Shown: positions 1-12,049 of the stretch, piece after piece
How positions within the stretch are numbered: position 1 is the stretch's first letter
Layout: the number at the start of each line of letters is the position of its first letter
Assembly (NCBI GenBank): GCA_033065855.1
Contig: JAVXUO010002582.1
Span: forward strand, 62,001 to 126,000
DNA: 64,000 bases
Source of the DNA: Escallonia rubra
Taxonomy: Eukaryota; Streptophyta; Magnoliopsida; Escalloniales; Escalloniaceae
Direction of reading: 5' to 3'
Made by a program: the position numbers and the translations under genes
The notes under the pieces: model-generated
The model's input: the letters and a program-made list of their open reading frames with translations, nothing else
Told to the model about the DNA's origin: nothing
Databases searched by the model: none

Positions 1-1961
1 TTGGTCACCAACTCCTGCATTTCCCTTGATGTCTATTCATGAATGCAGGCTTTTGGTCACAAGGAGGTGGCTGGGGAAGGTAGACCATGATGCAAAGCAG
101 GTGGCTAGTCAAACTCCGAACACCATTGTTAGCTCACCTCCTCGACTCTTCGTTTCGTCCATGGTCTTTGCCATGGAATTAAGCATGGAGTTCCTACTCC
201 AGTCATTTGTAATGTATTCATCGCAGTCTGTTAAAGGGAAGAAAAAAAAAAAAATTTCTCATGTTAATCATTAGTAAGAAAACACTGAAAAGGCGACGCC
301 ATTGTATAAGTGAAGGTCTTGTAGGCATTCAAGATCAAAACTGTATACAACCAAGATGATTCATTTGATATGCTCAAGAATATACTTCGCCCAGCCAGTT
401 GGCGTATCGTACCATTGTGGGGAGGGGGATCGAACTGCACCAACTGTGCACCATATATTATTGTAAAAGAATCAAGGTCCATGCTCTGACGACTGTATGG
501 ATGATAGCTAGGTGGTCATTGCAGCGTCTCTGAGTACTGTTGCTGACATCCATGCAAATTTCTGGGGCTCACTAGCCCTATCCTCGTAAACAATAGTCCT
601 AATGTTCCTTCCTGTCGTATCAATGGCATTATATGTACAACTCATGCTCTCACTGGCTGCTCATAATCTCATTAGTTTGGGAGATTGGGTCCAACCACCA
701 TTTGTTTTTCGGGAAGTTTCGCCAACTATTCAACCCAACGGCATTGGATTGGGCGGATATAGGCTGAACATCCAACCACTTCAACTGTTCCTTCGCATTT
801 CCGCGTCAAAGTGCACGGAATTCCAGGGCTCAAAGAAAAGGTCTGAGCCCCTGAGGTACAGTTTAATGTTGTGACACACCTGAACTATACAAATATAATC
901 GTTGAACTAAAACCTAACAATTAGGACCATAACAAGTTGAAACTCAGCGCGTTTCGATGTGTTCATGTTAGAGCTCGTTTAGCTAGGCTCATCTTTATGC
1001 TTGGCTAGCGCTTGGGAAGAGTGTATAATTGTTGTTTGAGCTATGTTCATTAAGATCAACGAATAAGCACCATCTTAATGGACTATACAAATATGTTGGT
1101 GGATTAGAACCTAATTGTTAGGACTGTGAACACGTGAAAACTCAATTCATTTCGAAATGTTCATGTTAGAGCTCATTTAACTAGGCTCAATTGCATGCTT
1201 GGCTAGTGTTTGTGAAGAATTAATTTATAGTTGTTGTTTGAGTTGTGCTCATTGAGATCAATGAAAACTCGTGATCCACGGTGCTTTTAATTAAATGACC
1301 CGAGGTCTTGAGTGTTTAAGTCAAAAAATTTGATTGAGCTCGTCTTTCCTAATCTACTTTGCAAAATTTTCCCAATTCAGACATATTTAGAACTGAATTT
1401 GTCAAAAAGTACATGTCAGCTATTATATTCCTTTCCCATGTTCTTTGGTCTTGGTTTGATAACCAAACCCCTATCATTTTTAATGATATTTCCCTTAATT
1501 GTAATTTGAGTTAATAAAATGATCATATCCACTCTTTGATTTTCACAGTCAACTAGATTTCTGAACATGAAACCTGTGTTGCGGGCATGGTAATATACGA
1601 TTCCAATTCTTAGTATACAATTTACAAGATCAGAGGAAATATATAAATACATTATAAAGTTTGAATGATAGCCTATTCATGTGTAATCAAATAAAATATA
1701 AATCAGACTCATTTATTGAACGAGCGCTACTTTAAGATGAAAATCATAATTGAACACAAACGAGCCGATCACGGAGCTTAATTCACGAACGGCTCGACTC
1801 ATTAGCTAAATCAGCAGTGGCTCTACAAATATAACAACTTCGGACTTTTGTTTTAGGTACACTTCACACAGTATCCACTTACAGAGATACTCACCCCGTT
1901 TTCTTAAACTGCGCACTTTTCCCAATATCAAAGCTAAACAATTTTCTTTTATTTAGAGAGA
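1..1961. other. Intergenic region upstream of the ERD2-related gene
   Basis: No gene is supported here. The only clear structure is the tandem repeat at 882-1282. Short GAGCTCG/CGAGC-type motifs around 970-1000 and 1760-1800 look like degraded repeats. The last part should hold the promoter and 5' leader of the gene starting at 1962, but I see no clear TATA box. Confidence 0.5.
882..1282. repeat. Diverged tandem repeat, two units of about 200 bp
   Basis: Unit 1 (882-1080) and unit 2 (1081 to about 1282) share the same order of words: actatacaaatat, then a 'guanine-rich aggac' block, then tgttcatgttagagctc, aggctca, atgcttggctag, ttgttgtttgag and gagatcaa/aagatcaa. The units differ by many substitutions, so the duplication is old. 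Confidence 0.75.
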
Positions 1962-4900
1962 ATGAAGGGAACGAAGAGGCCGATCCACGCGGTGTCCACA
2001 TGGGTGCGGCGGCAACCGCCGAAGGTGAAGGCCTTCCTGGCGGTGATCGCAGGCATGGCGGCGCTGGCCTTCCTGCGCGTGGTGGTTCACGATCACGACA
2101 GCCTCTTCGTCGCCGCCGAGGCCGTCCACGCTGCCGGTATCTCCGCCCTCATTTATAAGCTCACCAAAGAGAAGAGTTGCGCCGGTAAAGATTTTAGCTT
2201 TCTAGGTTTTCTTACCAGTTATATCTCGTGTATCATGACCCATGCAATATTATCTTTTCTTTTTTGATTAATCGGTGGCTTTGTGTCTGTTAGATCTACA
2301 TTTGGCAATGTTAACATGTCTCTGATTGATTGCCATGTATTTTATGATTCACTCTATGTCTACTTTATCTGGAATTTCTCTGGTAGGCCAAATTGTGTTT
2401 CCTTCTATTCGAGTCCTGAATACCATTTGGCTACTTCTAATAATAGAATTTTAGGCCGTCAACGCTGAATTAGGCTTAAATGGTAATTTAGGTTAAATAA
2501 GTATTAGTTGATATGTTGATAGAGGGAATCATTGTGTGTGTCAAAATTTTGCTCCTGGAATTATATGGAAAAGTTAGAGGGACTGAAAGTTTGGAACAGA
2601 GGTAGAACTTATTCAGTTTAACTTGGATTTAGCTGCTAGACGATATTGCACTTTTTTGATGGAATGCGGCTTAAGTGGGTGAACACATAAGCATTCTCAT
2701 ATTGCTTTTTCTCTTGTTTTTACTAAATTCATTATTTGACAAGTCAGACGTGGGTAAACTGATAAAGTGAGGCCGATGTTTGTGTCTAAATGTCGTTGTA
2801 GGACTTAGGTAAAAAATCAAAGGGGCTCCTAATTTGGAGCGGAGGAAGTACTTATTTGGTTTATGTAGGAATTAGTCCGGAAAATCAGGGCACGTGCAAT
2901 GCACAGGTCAAGCCCCCAGCGCCCCTCCCCCCCCTCCCAAAACAATAAACTTGATGAAATGATTTAAAATCCATGATCTGATTTTAGAATTTTCTGTTTA
3001 CAGGTCTTTCACTAAAATCACAGGAACTGACAGCTATGTTCTTAGCTGCTAGACTCTACTGCAGTTTCGTAATGGAATACGACATACACACCCTACTTGA
3101 TTTAGCTACATTGGCGACAACCATTTGGGTCATATATATGATGCGTTTTAAGTTGAATTCCAGTTACATGGATGACAAGGACAACCTTGCACATTATTAC
3201 GTGGTGAGTCTCGCGCATTTGCAAATCCTTTTGTCCTTATTCCTGTTAGCTGAATATTTTCCGTTTACTACTTCAAGGAAACCCTATTGCAATGAGAGTG
3301 TTGTTACCTCTGTATTGGTGTCATGTGCATTTTTTTGCCAATTCCTGCACATTGGTTTACTAAGAGCATTTTTGGTGGTGGATTTTTTACGTCTGTGAAA
3401 ACATAGATACGCTTGTAAACTTATGACACCCTGGCAAAGATTTTAGCTTTTGCGAACCTTTAACATATTTTTTCCTTAACTGAATCAGCAACATTTAAGC
3501 CTTTTCAAAATACTTACCTTTCATTTTAACAACTTGAATGTAGGTGATACCTTGCGCTTTACTATCTCTAGCTATTCATCCATCGACGCAACATCATATA
3601 TTCAACAGGATTTGTTGGGCCTTTTGCGTTTATTTGGAAGCTGTTTCTGTACTCCCTCAACTACATGTCATGCAGAACACAAAGGTATGCCTACTAACAT
3701 CAAACTTCAGATTCGAGTTCCTTTAGAAACATGGCTTTAAATTACTAATTCTTTCTTTTGCAATCTCTTTGTTGTAGATTGTTGAACCATTCACAGCACA
3801 TTATGTGTTTGCTTTGGGAGTTGCAAGGTTTCTTAGCTGTGCCCATTGGGTTCTCCAGGTTTGTTTTTGCAGAACAATACTCACGGTAGATACTTGGGTT
3901 AATAGCTTGCACCCCTGTAGTTTTGGGCAGTTGGACTTCAACTTCTTGTAGTTCAGAACTCAGAAGTTGCACTAACCCTCCCCTAGAAAGTTTTTGATGC
4001 TAAATTCCTGCACAAGAGAGGATTTGGGTAGCTAAGTAATTGTATTAAAATATTCTAATATTTCTTACAGTTTCAAACTTATCATACAGAAAATAGATGT
4101 AAACTTGTAAGCATTAGGTCGAGTGGATTTTTTGATTGAGCTAGAGCATGTAGAACTTTGTCACCTGATGGTCAGCGGATCCTTTGCAAGTGTGAGACTG
4201 TTGTTCTCATTCACTTTAACTTACCACTATTCTTTTCAAATGCTTTGTTATTTTTCCTTCCCTGCATCAGTTTTATTCATCTTCAATGAATGTGCTTGCT
4301 CTTGTGTTTCTTAGACGGGTTTTACCATCATATTTTTGCAAGAACATCTTTAGTATTTCCATAGAACACGCTAGGTAAGTCTGGCTTGCCAAGATGACCT
4401 AGTGCTTTTGTCCAAGTGGATGCATTATCTTGGGCTTAGTGTACGTAGTTGTCTACCAAGCGACCCTTACATTGGCAATGACTTTCAAATGCAATTGCAT
4501 CTCTTCGAGGAGTTTAGATTAGTGAGCTAAGTTCCCTATGATATAAGTGGAGGTAGCTTAATGTTTATACACTGTTTTCACTACTCATGGTGCGTCTCTA
4601 CGAAAATGTAGTTCTTTTTATATGCACTATGCAGTGGTTTATGATGGCACTGTAGATATGCTTCGTATTTGCTGATGCAGCTTTGTTTATGTGCTTCATT
4701 ATCTGTCTCTAGAAAGCCTGAAGTATCGCCAAAGTGTCCTTCGATAGACGCTTTTATTTCAGAACTTTTCTCTTTTTTAAAATTCAGAAAATGCTAACCA
4801 AGCAAATTGTGTGTTTTGAGAAATATGGAATTTGTTATCCATGCAAAAGAGATATCCTTACCTAATACGTGTAATCCCACATCGAAACAAGTTCTTTGTG

Positions 4901-5391
4901 ATGCTTTATTTTCTATTTTTGCTTGGAATTAGATGACTAGAAATTGTCTGTAAAAAGGTGGAAAAATACTTGTTCCTATTTAGTAACTAATAAATGTGTA
5001 AATGGTAGGTATTCAGATGTCCTCTTTAGTTATGATCTTGAGCTGAGTTATGATATTAGGGAAGTTATAAATGAATGATTCATCTTATATCTGAGAGTTG
5101 TTTCCATTTTTCTTTGTACAGGTATTGGATACTCGGGGACGCTTGTTAACAGCTTTAGGCTATGGACTGTGGCCCTCCATGGTCCTCCTTTCAGAAATTG
5201 TCCAGACATTTATTCTGGCAGACTTTTGTTACTATTATGTTAAAAGGTGGGTTACCGGCTTTAGCGCTTTTCTTACTCAAAGTGGTCCCCTTAGTATTGT
5301 AGTCCGCAGTTAATGCTAAGTAAGGCTGTCTTCTCTTTGCAGTGTTTTCGGAGGACAGCTTGTGCTTCGTCTCCCCTCAGGAGTGGTGTGA
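1962..5391 (+). CDS. ER lumen protein-retaining receptor family protein (ERD2-related), 6 exons
   Basis: Six exons join in frame: 1962-2184, 3004-3203, 3544-3684, 3778-3858, 5122-5246 and 5343-5391, giving 272 residues. All introns are GT-AG; the fourth is the longest at 1,263 bp. The protein is a multi-span membrane protein of the ERD2 family, which in its classical form retrieves K/HDEL-tagged proteins from the Golgi to the ER. Recognisable blocks include MEYDIHTLLD, MDDKDN, VYLEAVSVLPQL, PFTAHYVFALGVARFLSCAHW, GYGLWPSMVL and ILADFCYYYVK. Classical ERD2 proteins are about 215 residues. This one carries an N-terminal extension of about 55 residues, typical of the plant ERD2-related subgroup (like At1g75760 from memory), whose cargo is not well defined. 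Exon 1 is markedly richer in GC than the other exons. A LINE has inserted about 270 bp past the stop codon. Confidence 0.95.
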
Positions 5392-5663
5392 CTTCCGTAG
5401 ATTTGTAAAGAAACAGCAAAAGTAATCAGGAATAACTTATAACTGAGGATAATTGGTAATTTAAGCGCGGTCAAGGAGTCTGTAAAGTTAAGGATGCGTT
5501 TTGTGGTTGAGTAGACGTTCTCATGTTGCTGGGCAGAATGCCTGAAATCTTCATGGGTTATCAAATGCGGACAGTTTTGAGTTTAATATTATGTCATGTT
5601 TGGATGAATATTGCTCTAATATTATATGGATGATATGCAGTATCATAACAATGAGCAGTTATT

Positions 5664-7532
5664 GAAACATATTTGGGCACTACCCTGGACATCATCACCA
5701 ATAAAAAAGTTTTCTTCCGAGAGTTTATTGATAAGATTCAATCTCGTTGCGCAGGTTGGAAGGGCTGCATGCTTAATAAAGCGGGTCGTGCGACCCTTAT
5801 CTCCTCAGTTCTTTTCTCCCTGCTTTCCTATCACATGCAAGTTTGCCTTTTTCCGGTTTACGTCACTAAGAAAGTTAATTCGATTCTTGGAAGATTCCTT
5901 TAGTCGGGAGCTGAATTACATAAAGGAATTCACTGGATTAATTGGCACGCTCTTTGTGCTCCAAAGAGTCAAGGTGGGCTAGGTTTCAGAGATACTCGCC
6001 TATATAACAAAGCCCTTCTAGCCAAAACTAGTTGGAGATTATGGACGAACCCCCTTTCTTTAATAGCCACTCAGCTTTTCGGCAAATATTGCCCTTCTTC
6101 CAATTTCCTGAATAGCCCAGCGCAGGGTAACTTCTCTTGGGGGTGGCGCAGTATTCTAGCTGGCCGGAAAATCCTTGTGGATGGGCTCCAATGGCAACTA
6201 GGCACAGGGTCCCAAATCTCGATATGGCATGATGATTGGATTCCCCATCTTACTTTCAAACCCAGTATAGCCGATTCACGTTTACTTCAGCCACCTATTT
6301 TCGTCAGCGATCTCATTTCCAATGGAAAATGGAATAAGCAAGTTTTAAGTCAGTGCTTTCACCAATTCATCATCCAGAAAATTACTGCTATTCATCTGTC
6401 TCCTCATCATATTCAAGACCAACGGGTTTGGAAACACACATCCTCGGGTATTTTCACAGTACACTCAGCGTATGATGCACTCTTTCAATCAATATCAGCT
6501 GAACAAGGTCAGAATCGGTGGGGAAGCAATATTCTTGGAAACAACATGATATGGTCGATCCTTTGGTCTTTACCTATCCCACAAAAAATCAAATTTCTTT
6601 TATGGCAGATTATGTGGGATCGACTTCCTCTTCGATCTAATCTCTTTCGTTTCAAAATCACCCCTACCGCTGCTTGTCCGCTCTGCCACGCCGATCAGGA
6701 GACTGCGGAACACCTCTTCTTTAGATGTCCTTTGGTGAGACCTATATGGTTCGGCGGACAAACGGGAATCAGAACAGAGCTCATTATTAGACCATTCGGG
6801 GAATGGCTTATTGCTTGGCTTACCACAAACAAAAATAAAAGCAAGACTAGATATCAAACCTCTTCTATTATCTCTACTATTTGGTGCATTTGGTCACATA
6901 GAAACCAATGCATCTTTCGCCTTTGTGACTTTAAACCTCTACTCGTCATTAGCGACATTGTTGCTCTGCAAAGCAAAATCCTTAAAATCCAGTCCTTCCA
7001 GCCTACCAAAAAGAACTTATCCACCCTCCATCTTCCTTTATCTGTCCCCCACCTTTTCCACCTGAACTCCTCCATTTGCCCTTGTAGTACCTTCAAACCT
7101 ATATCTTTGTTTTTGTCCATTCATTTCATTAAAGGCCGTCATAAAATAAGGATCGGAATATCTTGTACTAACTACCTCGGACATCGCTGCGCTTCGGCAG
7201 CCTTCTCTTCCAAGGCATCTGATTATCTCTCGGCGCAAGCCAAGGGTCTCCTTATTGCAACTACTTGGGCTTCACATCATCACTTTTCTCATATTATTCT
7301 TATGACTGACTCTAAATTTCTCCTGTCTCAGCTTTCAAATTCTGAAGATGTGCCGAACACAGTGGCACCTATTTTGTATGACTTCTGCCAGATAATAGCT
7401 AATATGCATCAGTTCAGTGTAGGACAGGCCAGACGTTTGCAGCTTAAGGAAGCGAGATCACTAGCAGCTTTTGCTTTTCAGGCCCGCATAGAAGTTCATC
7501 AGGATTGGGTTTCTGATTTTTGCTGTATTTGA
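5664..7532 (+). pseudogene. LINE ORF2 remnant: reverse transcriptase end, zf-RVT and RNase H-like domains, one nonsense codon
   Basis: One reading frame runs through the whole element and is broken only by a TAG at 5901-5903. In order it holds the end of the reverse-transcriptase thumb (CAGWKGCMLNKAGRATLIS), the linker GIHWINWHALC..SQGGLGFRD, the GTGSQISIWHDDW block and the zinc-binding zf-RVT region (LWSLPIPQKIKFLLWQ, then CPLCHADQETAEHLFFRCPL at about 6676-6735). An RNase H-like tail follows, with an AKGLLIATTWA helix and a LMTDSKFL strand. The stop falls after GRFL, where related plant LINEs usually have tryptophan, so a single base change would explain it. No start or 5' region exists, so it cannot encode an active protein. 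Confidence 0.92.
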
Positions 7533-7699
7533 TCTCCTTGTTCCTTACTTTTGTCTTTTGTATTGCTGTTACCGTTAGGCTTTTCTAGTCTTTAGCATGA
7601 CATGTATAGTCATGACTTATTATGTATTGCCTGGGGCTAGTCTGTAAACCTTTATTTGTTAAATGCAATTCTCTTTTCTACCAAAAAAAAAAAAAAAAA
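5664..7699 (+). mobile_element. 5'-truncated non-LTR retrotransposon (plant LINE) with target-site duplication
   Basis: The element is flanked by a perfect 17-bp direct repeat, aacaatgagcagttatt, at 5647-5663 and 7700-7716. It ends in a run of about 18 A (7683-7700; the last A can belong to either element or repeat). It begins abruptly inside the reverse-transcriptase coding region, at a TYLGTTL-type motif, as expected for incomplete reverse transcription during target-primed insertion. The endonuclease and most of the polymerase are missing. It inserted just downstream of the ERD2-related gene, possibly in its 3' untranslated region. The unmutated duplication and intact tail indicate a fairly recent insertion. 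Confidence 0.95.
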
Positions 7700-7716
7700 A
7701 ACAATGAGCAGTTATT

Positions 7717-9226
7717 CGGAATGAGACTCTGGACCTATTTCATATTTTAGGTGTTTAGCTAACGATTGAAGGCTGGCTGGGCTGGTCTGCTGTTTTCTTT
7801 TGGGCTGCATGAGAGACTAGCGGGCTAGCACCTAGGCATGTTAAACTGGACTGCTTATGGAGCTTGCATCTCATGGACCGTATGTTTTAACACCCAGCCT
7901 TATACGCGTCTTCGAAGCTTTCAAACACACTACTCCAAACGAGCTGTAAGTATTGCATGGTTTCGGATCATTGATCATGACTATCTAAAACCGTTAGACG
8001 TTGGGCTGATGTGATAGGAGGAGAGATTAAGAGAGGCTGAGAGTAATTTGCATTGTATCCAATAGTCTAGATGGTCGGAATTAATGGTCTCGGACAACCT
8101 AATATCTTCTACCAAATGAGAGTCCAATAGGGAGAGGTTATGGAAATGATTACGTAGCATGGCTTTCAACAACAAATAAGATTTACCCTCATTTATTGGA
8201 GAGGAAAAAATACTTTTGAGTGATTGTAAGTTTGAGAGTGACCACGCAAAGGATGCTGGCCAGTTGTATTACACTAAGGATGGTTTGAAAAATGAATGTT
8301 GTCAAAGGAAATTTCCAGGAACAAAACGCAAGTGTTACACTGAAAGATATCAAGTTGAACCAGAAAGCTGATGTTCATACTTAATACTTCGCTAGAAACT
8401 GGTAAGTCGACACAGTGATTTGCAAAAGAAGTGTACCATAATTTCCATACAAGGAATTTCCATTCCACTCCGGCACCTTCCACTTAAGGCATGCCCCTAG
8501 TCCAATCCTTGCTACCCTTCACCTACTCTATTCCGTTAAAACTCGCGATCTTGAGTGATTTTATACGATTTGCACCCAAGTGATTCTAACTAAGGAAGTG
8601 AATTTTTGGATCGGCAACCTTACGTGACGATAGGAACTGCAATAAGTGCATACCGCGTACCTGTTCTTACATAGCTGAGTCTTGGGATCCTCCCACTGCT
8701 TGATTATTCTCGTACGTAAAGTGTGATCCTATGCACTTTATATATTGTGATAACGGTAATAAACCTCGCTTGGTATGGAAATGTTTGTGATCGCGTGTGA
8801 ATTCTAAACCTTTTGCTTAAGCAAGGAGTTTAGAAAATCACACCAACCTTTTAGCTAGTGAAATGCAAAGCTATCATGAGTAAAGTAACAGGATCAACTT
8901 AAGCTTGCAAGAACATTGGCCTTTATCATATATACCTGTTACGCACTCACGTAACATCTAGAGGCCGGTGACTTCCAAGGAAGGAGCTCTTTCCTTTCAG
9001 TCATGGAGTTCTCGTCCTTACGTTAATCTTGTTTTTTTGGCTCAACAATAACGACCTGCTGTGGACTCCACAAGATTTAGTTGTTTCGCTTAATCGCCAC
9101 AACAATCTACCTTTATTTTGCAAGTTAGGTACAGGTGAGAAATACTATGAACTCCAGCTAGAAAATTCTAACATGTTCTCCCTCAGCCCTAGCAGCACCT
9201 CCAGGCCCCGCAACCGCGGCTCTGTC
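7717..9226. other. Spacer between the LINE and the first GASA gene; upstream half of a duplicated block
   Basis: No gene is supported. From about 7990 the sequence resembles the region upstream of the second GASA gene (about 10890-12950). Shared words include ggatgctggccagttgta (8251) against ggatgctgtccagttgta (11106), and ggatcggcaa (8609) against ggaccggcaa (11529). Nearer the gene, 8945-9080 resembles 12700-12860, with a shared ctcaacaataacga-type stretch. Confidence 0.6.
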
Positions 9227-9233
9227 TATAAAT
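9227..9233 (+). promoter_or_regulatory. TATA box of the first GASA gene
   Basis: TATAAAT lies 64 bp before the ATG at 9297. The same motif lies at a similar distance before the other two GASA genes. Confidence 0.7.
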
Positions 9234-9296
9234 TGAAAGCTTTTCTCCTTGCTGTAACAAAACACCTCAAGCCTTTTAGTGTAAAGTCACAAAGCC

Positions 9297-9892
9297 ATGG
9301 CCATCTACAAGGCTCTAGTTGCTGCACTTCTCGTATCTTTCGTTGTTTTTCACGTTGTTCAAGCTGATCAAATGGTATCTAGTGTCCTGGTTTTTCTTCT
9401 TCTGCTCCATTTGCAGATGTATATATCACATTGCAGTGGACTCGCCCAGTACTAAAATATAGCTGCCAACTCTTTTTCCACTAAATTTCTGCACTAGAGA
9501 GGAGAGATGCACCATTTTTCTCTTGTTTAATTTCCTGAAAGTAAGACTTGTATTTCGATTAATGCAGATGGAAACCAATGGCATTGCTCGCTCTCTACTT
9601 CAGACGATAGGTACAGCGCGGTACCAAAGGAACTAAAATTTCTTTGTGTAATTCTTTTCTTCTAATCTTGTGTAGTTTTTGCTTACAAAAATTTGAGTAC
9701 GCACGCACAGATTGTGGAGCGGCATGCGTTGTCAGGTGTTCAAAAGCTTCGAGGCAAAAGGTGTGCATCAGGGCATGCGGGACTTGCTGCGAACGCTGCA
9801 ACTGCGTGCCACCAGGCACTTCCGGTAACACAGAAGCATGCCCCTGCTATGCCAACTTGAAGACTCACGGTGGCAAACCCAAGTGCCCGTGA
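9297..9892 (+). CDS. GASA/snakin cysteine-rich secreted peptide, copy 1, 3 exons
   Basis: Exons 9297-9374, 9568-9610 and 9711-9892 encode 100 residues. Residues 1 to about 23 form a signal peptide ending VVQA. A short variable segment (exon 2, METNGIARSLLQT) precedes the C-terminal domain of about 60 residues. That domain has the family's 12 cysteines: DCGAAC, RACGTCC, RCNCVPPGTSGN, CPCYAN and KCP at the end. GASA/snakin peptides (gibberellin-regulated family) are secreted or vacuolar, have six disulfides, and are linked to growth control and antimicrobial defence. The exon lengths (78, 43, 182) and phases are the same as in copy 3 and nearly the same as in copy 2. The closest relative I recall is Arabidopsis GASA1. 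Start choice: the only ATG before the signal peptide, 64 bp after the TATA box. Confidence 0.93.
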
Positions 9893-11547
9893 TCACAGTG
9901 CAGCATCCTCACTATATGGTTGCATGGTTACTGCCTGAATGTTGAATTTAGATGTCGTGCAGATAATAATTGGAAAGTTTATGCACAAGATTTGTGGCTG
10001 CTGCAAAGATCTATAAGTGAAAATAAGGACGTTTATCCATGTACTTTTACGTTCCATGTGGACAATGAATGGCTTAAGTGTTTACACTTTGCATTATGCC
10101 AATACAATACTGTTATAGTTCACGACATATCCGTAACTCTAGAAATGATTATGGGCACCCACACAAAGTATCAGTATGTGGCATCCCTACCAGGAATTTA
10201 CTCACCCAATCCTTGTTGGAAATATGTTGCTTTGTGTATACTTGTGCACAAAAAGAACTACGAAAAAATACTGAAATGTAGTAAAAATTATAATGTTTCT
10301 AAAACTAAGAACCAACATAATTAGAAACTGGACTATATGTAACTCACAACAGAAATGCAGAACAACAAATGGAGAATCGAGAGTGAATTTGATTCACTGT
10401 TCTTAAGACTTTATTCGTCTCATAATGGTGCTAACGGTCTTTTGACGAAAGTCTCCCATGATACAACTGCAGAAACGTCTGAAAATAGAAGCACTCCAAA
10501 TTTGCAGACTCGGGCACTCGGCGAACCAAAACGATGCAGAACTCTTTCTTTCGGTGACACAGGAAAAACGGACAGAATTTTGGGAAGGGAAATATTTTTC
10601 TATATTGGACACTTTTTTATATAGTAAAAAAATTCATTGGAGGGTGTAACTCTTCACTGAAAGAGTGCAGCTGTTGGAAAGGTTGCAACTTTCCAGAAAG
10701 AAAATAAATAAATAAAATTTTATTTATTTAAAATGTTTTTGTCTCAAAAGAAATAAAACCTAATGGGCTCAAGCCCAAGCCACATGATGGGATAGACGGA
10801 AAGTGCACTCGTATGTTTTTTACCTTGGGTCAACTTAGGTCCTCAGTCCTAACAAAACTTGGGTACCTTTCAGAATCGTCACGGGAGTACAAATGGAACT
10901 ATTGAAGCGGCAAATGTTCATGGAGTTGAGGAGGACGTTGCTTGAAGTGGGGTTGAATCAAACTTTCTTCTCTTATCTTACATGAATGACGGTAGAACAG
11001 GGAGGGGTTTATGTAAATGGTTTTAATTAACAAGTTATCAGAATTACCCTCTTGAATATGAGAGGGAAAGAAACCAGCGATTGTAATTGAAAGAGACTAA
11101 GCGAAGGATGCTGTCCAGTTGTAAAGCAGTAGTAAGAATCTCTTTAGCTAAGAGATGCCGACATAGCCTTTGAAAGATGTCGAGTTAAATTTTCAGAAGC
11201 ATTTTGAAGAAGATCTCCCCTTGGCTAGAAGCTGGAAACATATAATTGGCGTAAACAGTGAATAGTGTACAGTTGTTTCTGTTAAAGGAATGCCAGTCCC
11301 ACACTACCACTTCCCTTGTACTACTAGGCTTCGTCAAACTTGAGGTCTACTATAGCAAAATAGATGTACTGCCTATTCTATTGGAACTTCTTTTAGGGTC
11401 AAGTGGTATCACCTCACCTGTTGATGATAACCTGGCAATAAGAATTATTCAGTTTTAATTTGGCACAAAAGTGATCCTAATCGACGCCATTGTTATCATT
11501 TTGGAAGCCATTTGAGAAAGGAATGCTTGGACCGGCAATGTCGGGAA
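9893..11547. other. Spacer between GASA copies 1 and 2
   Basis: The first part is the 3' flank of GASA copy 1. From 10355 to about 10740 there is unassigned sequence with an 89-residue open frame that resembles nothing I know, followed by a short AT-rich palindrome (aaataaataaaattttatttattt, 10705-10728). From about 10890 the duplicated block that leads to GASA copy 2 begins. Confidence 0.5.
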
Positions 11548-12049
11548 AGGGGTGAGTACGGTTCGGTTGGTTTGGAGGCTGAATACCAAACCGAACCGAC
11601 CAACCTCGGTTTGAAGAGAAAAAAAATCGAACCGTGGTTAAACGGTTTAATTGGTTTGGGCCAAACTCAATTTTGGACAAATTTAGGCCAAAACATTAAT
11701 AAGTTATATATGCTAATAAGCTCCAAAAAAACTAAAATTTTATCATAAATAATAACACTTAGTGAGATGTAGGCGACGAGTAAAAAATGTGTGTTACGTC
11801 AAAGGATATAGGGTTTATCCCATTTTATGAGTGATTAGTAAAAAATAACTAGAATTAGGTAAAATTATAGATATGTTATAATACATATGGTTGGTTCGGT
11901 TTATGTGGTTTCAAAAAAATTAGAACCGAATTGACCAAACCGAATGTATGATTTGGAAAAAAAAAGAGCCAAACTGATTGATTTTTAGATCGGTTTGAAA
12001 ATAGACAGATTGGTTGGATCGGTTTCAACGGTTTAAATGTTCACCCCTA
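11548..12049. mobile_element. Non-autonomous hAT-like element
   Basis: The ends form a short terminal inverted repeat: aggggtga at 11548-11555 and tcacccct at 12041-12048. Inside are many CGGTT/GGTTTGG words and their complements, as in common plant hAT-type repeats. Flanks gtcgggaa (11540-11547) and gtcgagga (12050-12057) match at 6 of 8 positions, fitting an aged 8-bp hAT target-site duplication. It has no transposase. It lies about 1 kb upstream of GASA copy 2. Confidence 0.65.

Noticed and set aside
10355..10624. 89-residue frame between GASA copies 1 and 2
   Set aside because: Other frames of the same stretch are also open and no motif is seen; not enough to call a gene.
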